The notes below the pieces were generated by a model that was given only the letters and a program-made list of their open reading frames with translations, did no database searches and was not told the DNA's origin. The translations under genes and the position numbers were made by a program. This document shows positions 41,860-50,675 of a stretch of 64,000 nt of DNA, piece after piece; position 1 is the stretch's first letter; each line of letters begins with the position of its first letter. The stretch comes from Methylobacterium planeticum (lineage in GTDB: Bacteria; Pseudomonadota; Alphaproteobacteria; Rhizobiales; Beijerinckiaceae). The stretch is taken from positions 248,001 to 312,000 of the forward strand of contig NZ_VZZJ01000002.1 of assembly GCF_008806345.1 (NCBI RefSeq), written 5' to 3'.

Positions 41860-42008
41860 CGATTGCCCGGCTGGAGCTTCGCGGCCGGGATGGTCACGCT
41901 CATCTCGCGCGGGGTCGGCTCGACGAAGGTCGCCAGGGCGAACATGCCGGCGAAGACGAGGCCGGCCAGGATCGCGATCGTGGCGAGGAAACGGAACAGG
42001 GTCGGCAC
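41856..42008 (-). CDS. Small single-helix membrane protein coupled to xerD
   Basis: 50 residues from a GTG at 42008 with a GAGG upstream. One strong membrane helix is present (FLATIAILAGLVFAGMFALATF), then FVEPTPREMSVTIPAAKLQPGNR outside it. Its stop overlaps the xerD start by four bases. Small proteins of this kind are sometimes mislabelled as histidine kinases in databases; no function is known. Confidence 0.65.
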   Translation of the reverse strand: MPTLFRFLATIAILAGLVFAGMFALATFVEPTPREMSVTIPAAKLQPGNR

Positions 42009-42391
42009 GTCGGGCGAACCTCGATCGGGCGGGTGTGGCGGGCGGCCCCGGATGCGGCGGGCAACGTGTTGCGCTGCGGGGTCCAGGCGGTTCCACCATG
42101 CGAGGCAGGCGATGGCAAGATCCGGGAAGACACAGGCCGCCCGGCTTCCTGCACCGCAGCGGGCCGCCTCGCGCCGGAGGGCCCGGTGGCCGGCGGCGGC
42201 GCACCCCCGACCGGGTGCGCTCGGGCGGCGGTTTCCGCTGTTTCGCACGGGCGCCAAAACGCGCTAAGAGCCACCCGATGACACCCCGGCGCGCTGCCCC
42301 GGCCCGCCCGGCACGACCGGATGCGCCGCGGTGGCTCGAACCTGGGCTCGAACCTGTCGTCCGAACCGTTGTTCATGCGTAGACTGCCGTC
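42009..42391. other. Divergent intergenic region, no gene seen
   Basis: 383 bp between the small membrane protein gene (-) and aroK (+). It presumably holds both promoters. A short direct repeat GGCTCGAACCTG occurs twice near 42330-42356, just before aroK. No hairpin terminator or RNA gene was recognised. Confidence 0.4.
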
Positions 42392-42994
42392 ATGACCGAG
42401 CCTGAGCCAGCAGGCGAAACGATCGAAGCGCGCTTGCGCCGGGCCCTCGGGCCGCGGTCGATCGTGCTCGTCGGCCTGATGGGGGCGGGCAAGAGCACCG
42501 TCGGGCGCCGGCTCGCGAACCGGCTCGGCATGATCTTCAAGGACGCCGACAACGAGATCGAGGCGGCGGCCGGCCTGACGATCCCCGACATCTTCGCGAT
42601 CTACGGCGAGCCGAGCTTCCGCGAGGGCGAGGAGCGGGTGATCTCGCGCCTGATCCGCGAGGGGCCGATGGTGCTCGCCACGGGCGGCGGCGCCTTCATG
42701 CGCGATTCCACCCGCGCCCGCATCAGCGAGGGCGGCCTCTCGGTCTGGCTCAAGGCCGACCTCGACGTGCTGATGCGGCGCGTGCGCAAGCGCGGCAACC
42801 GCCCGCTCCTCCAGACCGAGAACCCGGAGGAGACGATGCGCCAGCTCATGGAGGCGCGCCACCCCGTCTACGGCGGCGCCGACGTGATGGTGCTCTCCCG
42901 CGACGTCTCGCACGACCGGGTGGTGCAGGACGTGATGGAGGCGCTGGACAGCCATCTCAACGGCCCCGCGCGGCAGGGCATCGCCGCCCAATAA
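42392..42994 (+). CDS. aroK: Shikimate kinase
   Basis: 200 residues. Walker A is GLMGAGKSTVGRRLA; shikimate and magnesium contacts are FKDADNEIE and LATGGGAFM; the lid arginine is in KRGNRPLLQ. It phosphorylates shikimate at the 3-hydroxyl in aromatic amino-acid synthesis. A 20-residue N-terminal extension and a short C-terminal tail (RQGIAAQ) are typical of alphaproteobacterial AroK. The final codons IAAQ-stop form the first unit of a tandem duplication. aroB follows 53 bp downstream and is almost certainly co-transcribed. Confidence 0.95.
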   Translation: MTEPEPAGETIEARLRRALGPRSIVLVGLMGAGKSTVGRRLANRLGMIFKDADNEIEAAAGLTIPDIFAIYGEPSFREGEERVISRLIREGPMVLATGGGAFMRDSTRARISEGGLSVWLKADLDVLMRRVRKRGNRPLLQTENPEETMRQLMEARHPVYGGADVMVLSRDVSHDRVVQDVMEALDSHLNGPARQGIAAQ

Positions 42995-43032
42995 GTGCAT
43001 CGCCGCCCAATAAGTGCATCGCCGCCCAATAG
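42978..43032 (+). repeat. 19-bp tandem triplication covering the aroK stop
   Basis: The unit GCATCGCCGCCCAATAAGT occurs twice in full and a third time ending in TAG rather than TAA. The first copy contains the last aroK codons and stop, so the array places extra copies of IAAQ-stop in the aroK-aroB gap. It probably arose by slippage. Confidence 0.9.
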
Positions 43033-43047
43033 ACGAGGCCCCGATCC

Positions 43048-44184
43048 GTGACCGAACCCCTGACCGTGCAGGCACCCCTGACCGTGCACGTGCCCCTCGA
43101 CGGGGGCCGCGCCTACGACATCCTGATCGGCCGCGGCCTGCTGGCCGGCGCGGGCGCGCGGGTCGCCGCCCTCGAGGCCCGCGCCGCCGCGATCGTCACC
43201 GACGAGACCGTGGCGGCCCTCTACGGCGAGACCCTGCGGGAGAGCCTGGAGGCGGCCGGGCTGCGCTCGGGCATCGTCGCGGTGGCGCCCGGGGAGGCCT
43301 CGAAATCCTACGCCACCTACGCGGCGGTCTGCGACGGGCTCCTCGCCCACCGGGTCGAGCGGGGGGACCTCGTGGTCGCGCTCGGGGGCGGCGTGGTCGG
43401 CGACCTCGCGGGCTTCGCCGCCGCGACGCTGCGGCGCGGCGTGCGCTTCGTCCAGGCGCCCACGACGCTCCTCGCCCAGGTCGATTCCTCGGTCGGCGGC
43501 AAGACCGGCATCAACGCGCCCCTCGGCAAGAACCTGATCGGCGCCTTCCACCAGCCGCGCCTCGTCCTCGCCGACACCGCCGCCCTCGACACCCTGTCGG
43601 AGCGCGAGATGCGGGCGGGCTACGCCGAGGTCGCGAAGTACGGCCTCATCGGCGATGCGGGCTTCTTCGACTGGTGCGAGGCGAACTGGCGCGGCATCTT
43701 CCGGGGCGGCCCGGAGCGCGACGAGGCGGTGGCGATCTGCTGCCGCGCCAAGGCCGGCGTGGTGGTGCGTGACGAGCGCGAGGACGGGGAACGCGCCCTG
43801 CTCAACCTCGGCCACACCTTCGGCCACGCCCTCGAGCGCCTGACGGGCTACGAGTCCGCCCGCCTCGTCCACGGGGAGGGGGTGGCGATCGGGCTGGCGC
43901 TGGCCTTCCGCTTCTCGGCCCGGCTCGGCCTCTGCCCGGGCCAGGACGCGGGCCGGGTCGCCAACCACCTCGCCCTCGCGGGGCTGCCGACGACGCTCGG
44001 GCAGGTGCCGGGGGGCAGCGGCGACGCCGACGCCCTCCTGGACGCCATGGCGCAGGACAAGAAGGTGCGCGACGGCGCCCTCACCTTCATCCTGGCCCGC
44101 GGCATCGGCCGGAGCTTCATCGCGCCCGGGATCGATCGCGCCGCGGTGCGGGACTTCCTGCAGGACGAGCTGCGGCTGGGGTGA
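43048..44184 (+). CDS. aroB: 3-dehydroquinate synthase
   Basis: 378 residues. The NAD-binding motif is ALGGGVVGDLAGFAAATLRRG, the substrate contacts are QVDSSVGGKTGINAPLGKNLIGAF, and the zinc ligands lie in RAGYAEVAKYG, LGHTFGHALE and LVHGEGVAIGL. It closes the carbocycle of the shikimate pathway. The two VQAPLTVHVPL-like copies at the N-terminus (TVQAPLTVHVP) come from a small local duplication. Confidence 0.96.
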   Translation: MTEPLTVQAPLTVHVPLDGGRAYDILIGRGLLAGAGARVAALEARAAAIVTDETVAALYGETLRESLEAAGLRSGIVAVAPGEASKSYATYAAVCDGLLAHRVERGDLVVALGGGVVGDLAGFAAATLRRGVRFVQAPTTLLAQVDSSVGGKTGINAPLGKNLIGAFHQPRLVLADTAALDTLSEREMRAGYAEVAKYGLIGDAGFFDWCEANWRGIFRGGPERDEAVAICCRAKAGVVVRDEREDGERALLNLGHTFGHALERLTGYESARLVHGEGVAIGLALAFRFSARLGLCPGQDAGRVANHLALAGLPTTLGQVPGGSGDADALLDAMAQDKKVRDGALTFILARGIGRSFIAPGIDRAAVRDFLQDELRLG

Positions 44185-44197
44185 GGCCGGCCCCGCC

Positions 44198-45136
44198 TCA
44201 GGGCGCGACCCCGGCCGGGACCGGAACGGGAGCGACGCTCGGCACGCCGCCGCAGAGGCGGCGGGCGGCGGCGATCGCCAGGGCCGCGATCGCTGCGCCC
44301 GCGATCAGGTCGACGAAGTAGTGGCCGCCGTCGATCGGCGTGGCGGCGATCAAGACACCGTTGAGGGCCAGCCCGGGCCAGCGCGTCCAGCGCGAGGCCC
44401 AGAAGGCGCGGGCGAAGATCACCCCGAGGGCGGCGTGGAAACTCGGGAAGGTGATGATGCCCTCGAGGTGGCGCAGCGAGACCACCCGGAAGGTGCCCGC
44501 GCGCAGGCTCTTCAGATCGGCCACATGGACGAAGGCCGCCGCGGGATCGAGGTTCGGGAAATCGGCCTGCGGATCCAGGCCGAGCTGCACGAACATCGCC
44601 ATGGCCGGGGTGATGCCCGAGACGGCGATCGAGGCCAGGGCCGCGAGGATCAACGCCATCACGAATTCGCGGCAGGCGGTGAAGCGTCCGGAGAAGCCCA
44701 GCACGGTCACGGCCAGGAGCATCTGGGGCAGGAGGCTCTGGTAAGCGAGGGTGAAGACGAATCCGAGCCGCGGGTGCGCGTCCACGAAGGCGAGATAAGC
44801 GCGCCAATCGAGCCCCAGGGCGCGATCCCATGAGAGGAACGTCGCGTCCCAGAGCGGCCCACCGCTGCCCGCGACGGCGTAGGACAAAGGCCCTGCGACC
44901 GCCGTGAAAGCGACGAGCTGGGCGGTGGCGGTCATCGCCGCGGCGAGGCGCTCGTCCGGGCGGACGCTCCGGTAGAAGGCGGCGCCGGCCGCGAGGGCGA
45001 GGCAGGCGAGGCCGGGCATGAGGGCGCTCGCCCAATCGAGGGACAGCCCGATGCCGGCCATCCAAACCGCCGTCACCGCGGCGACCGCCCCGATCAGGTG
45101 CCAGATCCCGGCCGTGCCGCGCGTCCCGTCACTCAC
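44198..45136 (-). CDS. PAP2-family membrane phosphatase
   Basis: 312 residues with about seven membrane helices. The PAP2 signature is split as usual: SLRHLEGIITFPSFHAALG (the His of SFHA) and ATPIDGGHYFVDLIAG (the nucleophilic His). The first domain (K-x6-RP) is weak. This resembles the PAP2_3/AUR1-like branch that acts on inositol-phosphate or isoprenoid-phosphate lipids. It is convergent with aroB, only 13 bp apart. Confidence 0.85.
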   Translation of the reverse strand: MSDGTRGTAGIWHLIGAVAAVTAVWMAGIGLSLDWASALMPGLACLALAAGAAFYRSVRPDERLAAAMTATAQLVAFTAVAGPLSYAVAGSGGPLWDATFLSWDRALGLDWRAYLAFVDAHPRLGFVFTLAYQSLLPQMLLAVTVLGFSGRFTACREFVMALILAALASIAVSGITPAMAMFVQLGLDPQADFPNLDPAAAFVHVADLKSLRAGTFRVVSLRHLEGIITFPSFHAALGVIFARAFWASRWTRWPGLALNGVLIAATPIDGGHYFVDLIAGAAIAALAIAAARRLCGGVPSVAPVPVPAGVAP

Positions 45137-45222
45137 TCGCCTGACCCTCCGGGTCCCTCGGACCCGGATTAGCGCGCAGGCGCGAACGCCGCGTTAATGC
45201 GGTCGCGGCGCGGGGTGAGGCC

Positions 45223-45588
45223 TCAGGCGGCGAGCGCCCGGTTCACGGTGGAGCGGAGGTCGGCGAGGGAGAACGGCTTCGTCAGCACGTCCGTCACGAT
45301 GGCGTCGAGGCCGCGGGCGCGCTCGCGCTGGTCGGCGAAGCCCGTCATCAGCAGGATCGTCAGGTTCGGGAAGTCGCGCTTGGCCGCGAGCGCCAGCGCG
45401 ATGCCGTCCATCAGCGGCATCCGGATGTCGGTGAGCATCAGGTCGAAGGCGCCGTCGGCCTCGTTCAGGCGGTCGAGCCCATCGCTGCCGTCGATGGCCG
45501 TGATCACGGCATGGCCGTCGATCTCGAGGCCGCGCTTGAGGAAGCCCCGGACCGTCTCCTCGTCATCGACGAGCAGGATGCGCGCCAT
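45223..45588 (-). CDS. cpdR: Single-domain response regulator CpdR
   Basis: 121 residues, a receiver domain only: acidic pair in ILLVDDEETVRGF, phospho-acceptor Asp54 in DLMLTDIRMPLMDG, Thr82 in ILLMTGFADQRERA, and Lys104 in DVLTKPFSLADLRSTV. The GFADQRERARGLDAI segment and the ALALAAKRDFPNLTILLMTG segment match CpdR proteins. In Caulobacter, unphosphorylated CpdR primes ClpXP to destroy CtrA and other cell-cycle factors, downstream of the CckA-ChpT relay. Neighbouring hpt is the usual partner gene in Hyphomicrobiales. Confidence 0.85.
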   Translation of the reverse strand: MARILLVDDEETVRGFLKRGLEIDGHAVITAIDGSDGLDRLNEADGAFDLMLTDIRMPLMDGIALALAAKRDFPNLTILLMTGFADQRERARGLDAIVTDVLTKPFSLADLRSTVNRALAA

Positions 45589-45755
45589 GTCGTCCCGTCT
45601 TCCCCATTGGTTGCGCCGACAAGCGCCGCTCGAATCAGAGTAAGTCGAAGCTCGCCCTGTCAAGGTACGGCCGGGCGCAACGGTTCCGGCCACGGCCGTA
45701 TGCGCGCAAATGTCGCGACCGGAGGAACCGTCTGTCAACCAAAGGATTTCGTGGC

Positions 45756-46325
45756 TCAGGTGCCGCCGAACAGGTCCGGCTCGCTGCTGTCGTAGTCGAC
45801 CAGACCGACGAAGGGCAACTGCCGGTAGGCGTGGGCGACGTCCATTCCGTAGCCGACCACGAACACGTCCGGGCAGGTGAAGCCGACGAAATCGGCGTCG
45901 ATCGTCACCGCGCGTTTGCCGGGCTTCTCGAGGAGCACCGCCGTCATCACCCGCCTGGCGCCGCGCGCCATCAGCAGGTCCTTGGCGAACACGATGGTGC
46001 GGCCGGATTCCAGGATGTCGTCGATCAGGAGGACGTCGCGCCCGCGCACCTCGCTCTCCACGTCGCGCAGGATCTCGACCTGCCCGGACGACACCGTGCC
46101 GGTGCGGTAGCTCGAGAGGTGGACGAACTCCACCTGCGGCGAGAGGCCGGACCGGTGCAGGGCCCGCAGCAGGTCGGCCGCGAACATGAAGCTGCCCTTG
46201 AGCACCGCCACGACGAGGAGGTTCTCGGGTTTCGTGGCGACGATCGCCTCGGCGAGTTCCTCGTTGCGCCGGGCGATGGCGGTTTCGTCGAACAGGACGC
46301 GGACGCGTCGGGAGGGGCTGGTCAT
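45756..46325 (-). CDS. hpt: Hypoxanthine phosphoribosyltransferase
   Basis: 189 residues. The PRPP-binding loop is VLLIDDILESGRTI; the N-terminal LVVAVLKGSFMFAADLLRAL and the C-terminal DFVGFTCPDVFVVGYGMD are standard HPRT motifs. It salvages hypoxanthine (and often guanine) to the nucleotide. It lies between cpdR and the zinc-ribbon gene, all on the minus strand, but a terminator-like hairpin separates it from the latter. Confidence 0.95.
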   Translation of the reverse strand: MTSPSRRVRVLFDETAIARRNEELAEAIVATKPENLLVVAVLKGSFMFAADLLRALHRSGLSPQVEFVHLSSYRTGTVSSGQVEILRDVESEVRGRDVLLIDDILESGRTIVFAKDLLMARGARRVMTAVLLEKPGKRAVTIDADFVGFTCPDVFVVGYGMDVAHAYRQLPFVGLVDYDSSEPDLFGGT

Positions 46326-46373
46326 GGCTCTGTCTTAGAGCATGTGGCGGGCCTCTGCCCACGCCCCCGCGCG

Positions 46374-46400
46374 CAAAAAAACCGGCCTTCCCCCACCGGC
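46374..46400 (-). terminator. Rho-independent-like terminator after the zinc-ribbon gene
   Basis: On the minus strand CCGG-TGGGGGAAGG-CCGG is followed by seven T residues. The stem is short (4 bp plus possible extension), but the T-run is rare in this GC-rich DNA. It sits between the zinc-ribbon stop and the hpt start. Confidence 0.5.
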
Positions 46401-46438
46401 GCTCCGGGGTGCGAAGCGGCCAAGCAGGGGCTGCCGGC

Positions 46439-47260
46439 TCAGTGCGGCGCGGCGGGCGCCCGCTCGGGCGCGGCGGCCGCGGCGGCCGCCTGGACGGGGG
46501 CGAATCGCAGGGCGATCGCCCGTCCCTGGGCCGGCGCGTCGGCGAAGCTCGCCCGGAAGCGGGCGCTCTCCCCTTGCGCCAGGAACGGGCGCGGGGCCGG
46601 CGCCGTCAGGACGCGCAAGGGGTGGTCGAGGGCGTCGCGCACCTCGACCTCGATCGCCGTCACCAGGACCCCGTCCCTGGCGAGGCCGACGACGTCCCCC
46701 TCGATCACGAGCTCGACCGGGCGCCCGGCGTCTGCGGGGTTCATGAAGGCCACGACGTCGCGCATCTCCAGCCCCCGCAGGTTCACCGGCAGGCCGATGC
46801 GGGCATAGAGCCCCGCGGTCTGAGGCATCGCCCGCACCACGGTGCTGCGGGCGAGGAGCCCGAGGGGGATGCCCGCCAGCAGCACGAGGGCGGCGGCCGC
46901 CACCGGGGAGATCCCGGCGAGGCCGAGCCGGCCCTTGCGGGCCCAGCCCCCCGCCGTCCCCGTCCGGACGCGGGGCTTGGCGCCGGCCCTCGCCCCGGTC
47001 CTCGCCCCGGCCCCGGCGTCCGGGCGGGGCGGCACGTTCTCGACGACGGCTCCGGCCGCGGCGCGCGCCTCGGCCTCCGCGACGGCGTCCGCCCCGAAGC
47101 GCTCGATGTCGAGCTCCTCGGCGCGGCCCGCCAGGACGTCCGCCGGGGTGATGAACCAGGTCTCGCGGCAGGCGGCGCAGCGCACGGAGCGCCCCTCCAT
47201 CCCGACGCGATCCGCCTCGATCCGGTACTGGCTGGCGCAGGCGGGGCAGACGATCAGCAC
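46439..47260 (-). CDS. MJ0042-type zinc-ribbon membrane protein
   Basis: 273 residues from a GTG. The N-terminus has the MJ0042-type zinc ribbon: VCPACASQYRI (Cys5, Cys8) and VRCAACRETWFITPAD (Cys28, Cys31). A linker with GARTGARAGAK repeats follows, then one membrane helix (about 120-140) and a periplasmic domain (about 145-262), probably a DUF3426-like beta fold. Such proteins stand next to ftsE in many alphaproteobacteria; the link to division is by context only. It is divergent from ftsE. Confidence 0.8.
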   Translation of the reverse strand: MLIVCPACASQYRIEADRVGMEGRSVRCAACRETWFITPADVLAGRAEELDIERFGADAVAEAEARAAAGAVVENVPPRPDAGAGARTGARAGAKPRVRTGTAGGWARKGRLGLAGISPVAAAALVLLAGIPLGLLARSTVVRAMPQTAGLYARIGLPVNLRGLEMRDVVAFMNPADAGRPVELVIEGDVVGLARDGVLVTAIEVEVRDALDHPLRVLTAPAPRPFLAQGESARFRASFADAPAQGRAIALRFAPVQAAAAAAAPERAPAAPH

Positions 47261-47531
47261 GGCGGGACGCTCCCCTCAGCGATCGGCGGTTGCCGCTCGC
47301 TGAAAAAACACTCAAACGGTTGTCGCGGGTCAGGGTTAATCCCCGGTGAAGCCGCGCCGCCGCGGGCCCGGCGCGACGCCGGGACGGGGCGGCCGGGCTT
47401 GAAAACGCCGTGCCGGGGGCTCATCCCCGGTCGTCGGCGGGGCTGAGGGCCCCGGCAACACGGGACTCGGGGGCACCTTGGGCGAACGGGTGAAGACAGG
47501 CAGCCTTCTGTCCGGCGCTGAGGAGCCGGTG

Positions 47532-48188
47532 GTGCAGTTCGAGAATGTCGGCATGCGCTACGGCCTCGGGCCGGAGGTGCTGTCCGATGTCAGCTTCCGG
47601 ATCCAGCCGCGCTCGTTCCAGTTCCTGACCGGGCCCTCGGGGGCCGGCAAGACCACGCTGCTGCGCCTGATCCTGCTCTCGGTGCGGCCGACGCGGGGCC
47701 TCGTCTCGGTCTTCGGCGAGGAGGTCAGCGGCATCTCCAGCGAGGCGCTCACGTCTTTGCGCCGCCGCATGGGCGTGGTGTTCCAGGATTTCCGCCTGCT
47801 CGACCACCTCACCACCTACGAGAACGTGGCGCTCCCCTTGCGCGTCCAGGGCCGGGCCGAGGCGAGCTACCGGGCCGAGGTGGTGGAACTGCTGCGCTGG
47901 GTCGGCCTCGGCGAGCGCATGCACGTGCTGCCGCCGCTCCTCTCGGGCGGCGAGAAGCAGCGCGCCGCCATCGCCCGGGCGCTGATCGCCCGGCCCGAAC
48001 TGCTGCTTGCCGACGAGCCCACCGGCAACGTCGATCCCGGCCTCGGGCGGCGGCTGCTGCGGCTCTTCGTGGAGCTGAACAAGCTCGGCACCTCCGTGAT
48101 CATCGCGACCCACGATTACGGGCTGATGGACCTCGTCGACGCGCGCCGTATGGTCCTGGGGCACGGGCGCCTGCAGATCGAGGGATGA
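47532..48188 (+). CDS. ftsE: Cell-division ABC ATPase FtsE
   Basis: 218 residues from the GTG at 47532, chosen because TGAGGAG lies 6 bases upstream and FtsE proteins start V-Q-F-E-N-V. A longer reading from the TTG at 47478 adds 18 residues. Walker A is GPSGAGKTTLLRL, the signature LSGGEKQRAAIA, and Walker B LLLADEPTGNVDP. With FtsX it forms the complex that activates peptidoglycan hydrolases at the septum. The region between it and the divergent zinc-ribbon gene holds both promoters. Confidence 0.92.
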   Translation: MQFENVGMRYGLGPEVLSDVSFRIQPRSFQFLTGPSGAGKTTLLRLILLSVRPTRGLVSVFGEEVSGISSEALTSLRRRMGVVFQDFRLLDHLTTYENVALPLRVQGRAEASYRAEVVELLRWVGLGERMHVLPPLLSGGEKQRAAIARALIARPELLLADEPTGNVDPGLGRRLLRLFVELNKLGTSVIIATHDYGLMDLVDARRMVLGHGRLQIEG

Positions 48189-49153
48189 TGGCCGAGACAG
48201 CGACCCCCCAGACGCCCCCCGCCGCGCCCGTCGCCCTCCAGGCGGCCCTGCCCCCGACCCTGCGGCGCAACGCCCCCCTGGTGCCGACGGATTCCGCCGC
48301 GAGCCGGTCGCTGGCGGCCGTCATCGCCATCCTGACCTTCCTGGCCGCCCTCTGCGCGGGAGCCGCCGAGATCGTGGCCTCCAGCGCCGGACAGTGGCAG
48401 GGCGCCGTGACCCAGGAGGCGACGATCCAGGTGCGGCCGAGCCCGGGCCGCGACCTCGACGCCGACATCGCCAGGGCCGAGGCCATCGCCAAGGCGGAGC
48501 CCGGCATCGCGGCGACGCGGGTGTTCTCGAAGGCCGAGGCCGAGCGCCTGCTCGAGCCCTGGCTCGGCTCGGGCCTCGACCTCTCGGACCTGCCGGTGCC
48601 CCGCCTCGTCACCCTGAAGCTCGCCGACAGCCCCGTGCCCGACCTCAAGCGCCTGCGCGGGGCCCTGACCGCCGCCATGCCGGGCGTCGCGAGCCTCGAC
48701 GACCACGCCCTCTGGCTGCAGCGCCTCTCCACCATGGCCAACACCTTCGTGGGCGTGGGCGTCGGCATCGTCACCCTGGTGCTGATCGCCACGGGGCTCG
48801 CGGTGGCCTTCGCGACCCGCGGCGCGATGGCGGGGAACAAGGAGGTGGTGGAGGTGCTCCACTTCGTGGGCGCCGACGACGACTTCATCGCGCGCGCCTT
48901 CCAGCGCCGCTTCTTCGGCCTCGGCCTGCGCGGCGGCGTGATCGGGGCGGGCCTGGCGCTCGCGGCCTTCGGGCTCGCGGGGCTGCTCGCCCGGGCCTGG
49001 CGCTCCGGCCCGGCCGGCGAGGAGATCGAGGCCCTGTTCGGCGCCTTCCATATCGGCTGGCGGGGCTATGCCAGCGTTCTCCTCATCGGGGTCATCGCCT
49101 CCCTGGTCACCGGCATCGTCTCGCGCCTGACGGTCCGGCGCTTCCTGGCCTGA
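48185..49153 (+). CDS. ftsX: Cell-division permease-like protein FtsX
   Basis: 322 residues; its ATG overlaps the ftsE stop (ATGA). A cytosolic, Pro/Ala-rich N-terminus is followed by a first helix (about 43-62), a periplasmic domain with VTQEATIQVRPSPGRDLDADIA, then three helices including NTFVGVGVGIVTLVLIATGLAVAF and a C-terminal pair. The cytosolic loop VVEVLHFVGADDDFIARAFQRRFF is the FtsX coupling segment. The longer than usual N-terminal tail is normal for this group. Confidence 0.93.
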   Translation: MMAETATPQTPPAAPVALQAALPPTLRRNAPLVPTDSAASRSLAAVIAILTFLAALCAGAAEIVASSAGQWQGAVTQEATIQVRPSPGRDLDADIARAEAIAKAEPGIAATRVFSKAEAERLLEPWLGSGLDLSDLPVPRLVTLKLADSPVPDLKRLRGALTAAMPGVASLDDHALWLQRLSTMANTFVGVGVGIVTLVLIATGLAVAFATRGAMAGNKEVVEVLHFVGADDDFIARAFQRRFFGLGLRGGVIGAGLALAAFGLAGLLARAWRSGPAGEEIEALFGAFHIGWRGYASVLLIGVIASLVTGIVSRLTVRRFLA

Positions 49154-49385
49154 GGCGGGGCGCGGGGGATGCACCCCACCGTTGTCTGCGCGGCGAGACG
49201 TCTCGCAAGACGGGCGGCCGGCGGCCGGGCGCGCGGGGATTTCCATGACGGGCCGGGCATTTGGCGCCGCTTGGTACGGCTCGTTAACCCTTTGTGAACT
49301 TTTCCGGGACGGAATGCTTGCCTCTGGGGCGGGCCCTGTCGGGGCCGCCTCTCGGGTGCCGCAATCGGTGCTATCCTCTCGGAGA

Positions 49386-50303
49386 ATGACGTCGCGGATG
49401 CCACGCGTACCCGATCTGAGCCCGGCGGACGCCTTCGGCTGGACCTGGCAGGACGCCCGGCAGGACGCCCGGCAGGACGTCCTGAAGGGCGCTTGGACGC
49501 GCGTGCCGCGGCCGAGCCGGACCCTGCGGGCCGAGCCCGCGCAGGCGGCCCCCGAGGGCAGGGCGCCGGAGCGGGCCGCGCAGGCGACCCCCGACCCGGC
49601 CCTCCCCGCCGCGCCCCCGCCGCGCCGCCCCGGCACGGTCGCCACCGCCTGCCTCGGCTTCGCGGGCCTCGGCGGCATCGCCCTCGGGGCCGGGTTCCTC
49701 GCCTTCGTGGCCTGCCTGGACCGGATCGAGCGGACGCCCGCCGCCCGCGCCGACGGAATCGTGGCCCTCACGGGCGGCGCGCAGCGCATCGGCGACGCGA
49801 TCGACCTGCTGGCCGGCGGCTACGGCCGGCGCCTCCTGATCACCGGGGTCAACGAGCGCACCAGCCGCGACGAGATCACCCGACTCAACCCGACCCAGCG
49901 CCACTGGATCGATTGCTGCGTCGACCTCGACTACCGGGCGCGCAACACCATCGGCAACGCCATCGAGACCCGGCGCTGGATGCGCGAGAACCGCTTCAGC
50001 ACCGTCGCGGTGGTGACCTCGAACTACCACATGCCCCGCACCCTGATCGAGCTCGACCACGCGCTGACGGGCGGCGACCGGATCGTGCCCCACCCCGTCA
50101 TCGCCGAGGGCTTCGACGCCGGCCGCTGGTGGCAGCATCCCGGCGCGGCGCGGCTGCTCGCCGCCGAGTACGTGAAGTTCCTGGCCGCCTGGGTCCGGAC
50201 CCGCTTCGAGACCGACCCGGAGCGCTCCCGCGCGGCGATCCTGATCGGCCGCGGCAAGCCCGTGAAGATGGTGGCCGAGCCCCTGATGCGCCGGATGAAC
50301 TGA
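49386..50303 (+). CDS. YdcF/DUF218 family membrane protein
   Basis: 305 residues, ATG at 49386. A disordered N-terminal region (containing DARQDARQDV from a 12-bp duplication) precedes a membrane helix (about 85-105). The DUF218 domain has GIVALTGGAQRIGDAIDLLAGGYGRRLLITG, the acidic DYRARNTIGNAIETRRW and VTSNYHMPRTLIELDHAL. Homologues downstream of ftsEX in alphaproteobacteria are thought to act in envelope assembly, with a fold like that of vancomycin-sensitivity protein SanA/ElyC. Exact reaction unknown. Confidence 0.88.
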   Translation: MTSRMPRVPDLSPADAFGWTWQDARQDARQDVLKGAWTRVPRPSRTLRAEPAQAAPEGRAPERAAQATPDPALPAAPPPRRPGTVATACLGFAGLGGIALGAGFLAFVACLDRIERTPAARADGIVALTGGAQRIGDAIDLLAGGYGRRLLITGVNERTSRDEITRLNPTQRHWIDCCVDLDYRARNTIGNAIETRRWMRENRFSTVAVVTSNYHMPRTLIELDHALTGGDRIVPHPVIAEGFDAGRWWQHPGAARLLAAEYVKFLAAWVRTRFETDPERSRAAILIGRGKPVKMVAEPLMRRMN

Positions 50304-50312
50304 GGCGCGCCC

Positions 50313-50675
50313 TCAGAGCCCGCGGCAGCGGGTCTTCAGCAGCCCGGCGAATTCCTTCTCGGAGCCCTGCACCTGCGACAGCCGCTCGATGCGCTCCGTG
50401 CCGGAGAGGCAGCGGCCGTAGACGCTCGCGACCCGCCGCATGGTATCGACGTGGCGGCGCCAGACCCGGCAATTGCGGGCGTCATCCCCGTCGGCCTGCT
50501 CGAGCTGGTCGATCGCCTGGCGCTGCATCGACTGGGCCACCAGGACGTCGCGGGCGCAGGCCGTGTCGCCCCCGGGCTGGGCCCGGGCGGGCGGGCCCGC
50601 GAGAGCCGCAGCCGCGAGGCACAGTCCCGCAGCCAGGGCCGCGGGCGCGGCCCGCCTCGTTCCGGGCCGGCTCAT
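50313..50675 (-). CDS. Small secreted protein coupled to ptsN
   Basis: 120 residues from an ATG that overlaps the ptsN stop (ATGA). There is a signal peptide (about 1-34, ending PARAQ). The mature part is helical with four cysteines, roughly ACARDVLV, ARNCRVW, YGRCLSG and KTRCRGL, spaced to form two disulfides. No family is recognised. Coupling to ptsN is consistent but gives no direct clue to function. Confidence 0.7.
   Translation of the reverse strand: MSRPGTRRAAPAALAAGLCLAAAALAGPPARAQPGGDTACARDVLVAQSMQRQAIDQLEQADGDDARNCRVWRRHVDTMRRVASVYGRCLSGTERIERLSQVQGSEKEFAGLLKTRCRGL

Noticed and set aside
45660..45735. CGGTTCC ... GGAACCG inverted repeat upstream of cpdR
   Set aside because: The arms are only 7 bp with a loop of about 40 bases; not distinguishable from chance.
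47336..47350. TTAA-N7-TGAA in the ftsE/zinc-ribbon gap as a CtrA site
   Set aside because: One mismatch with no further support; too weak to list as a feature.
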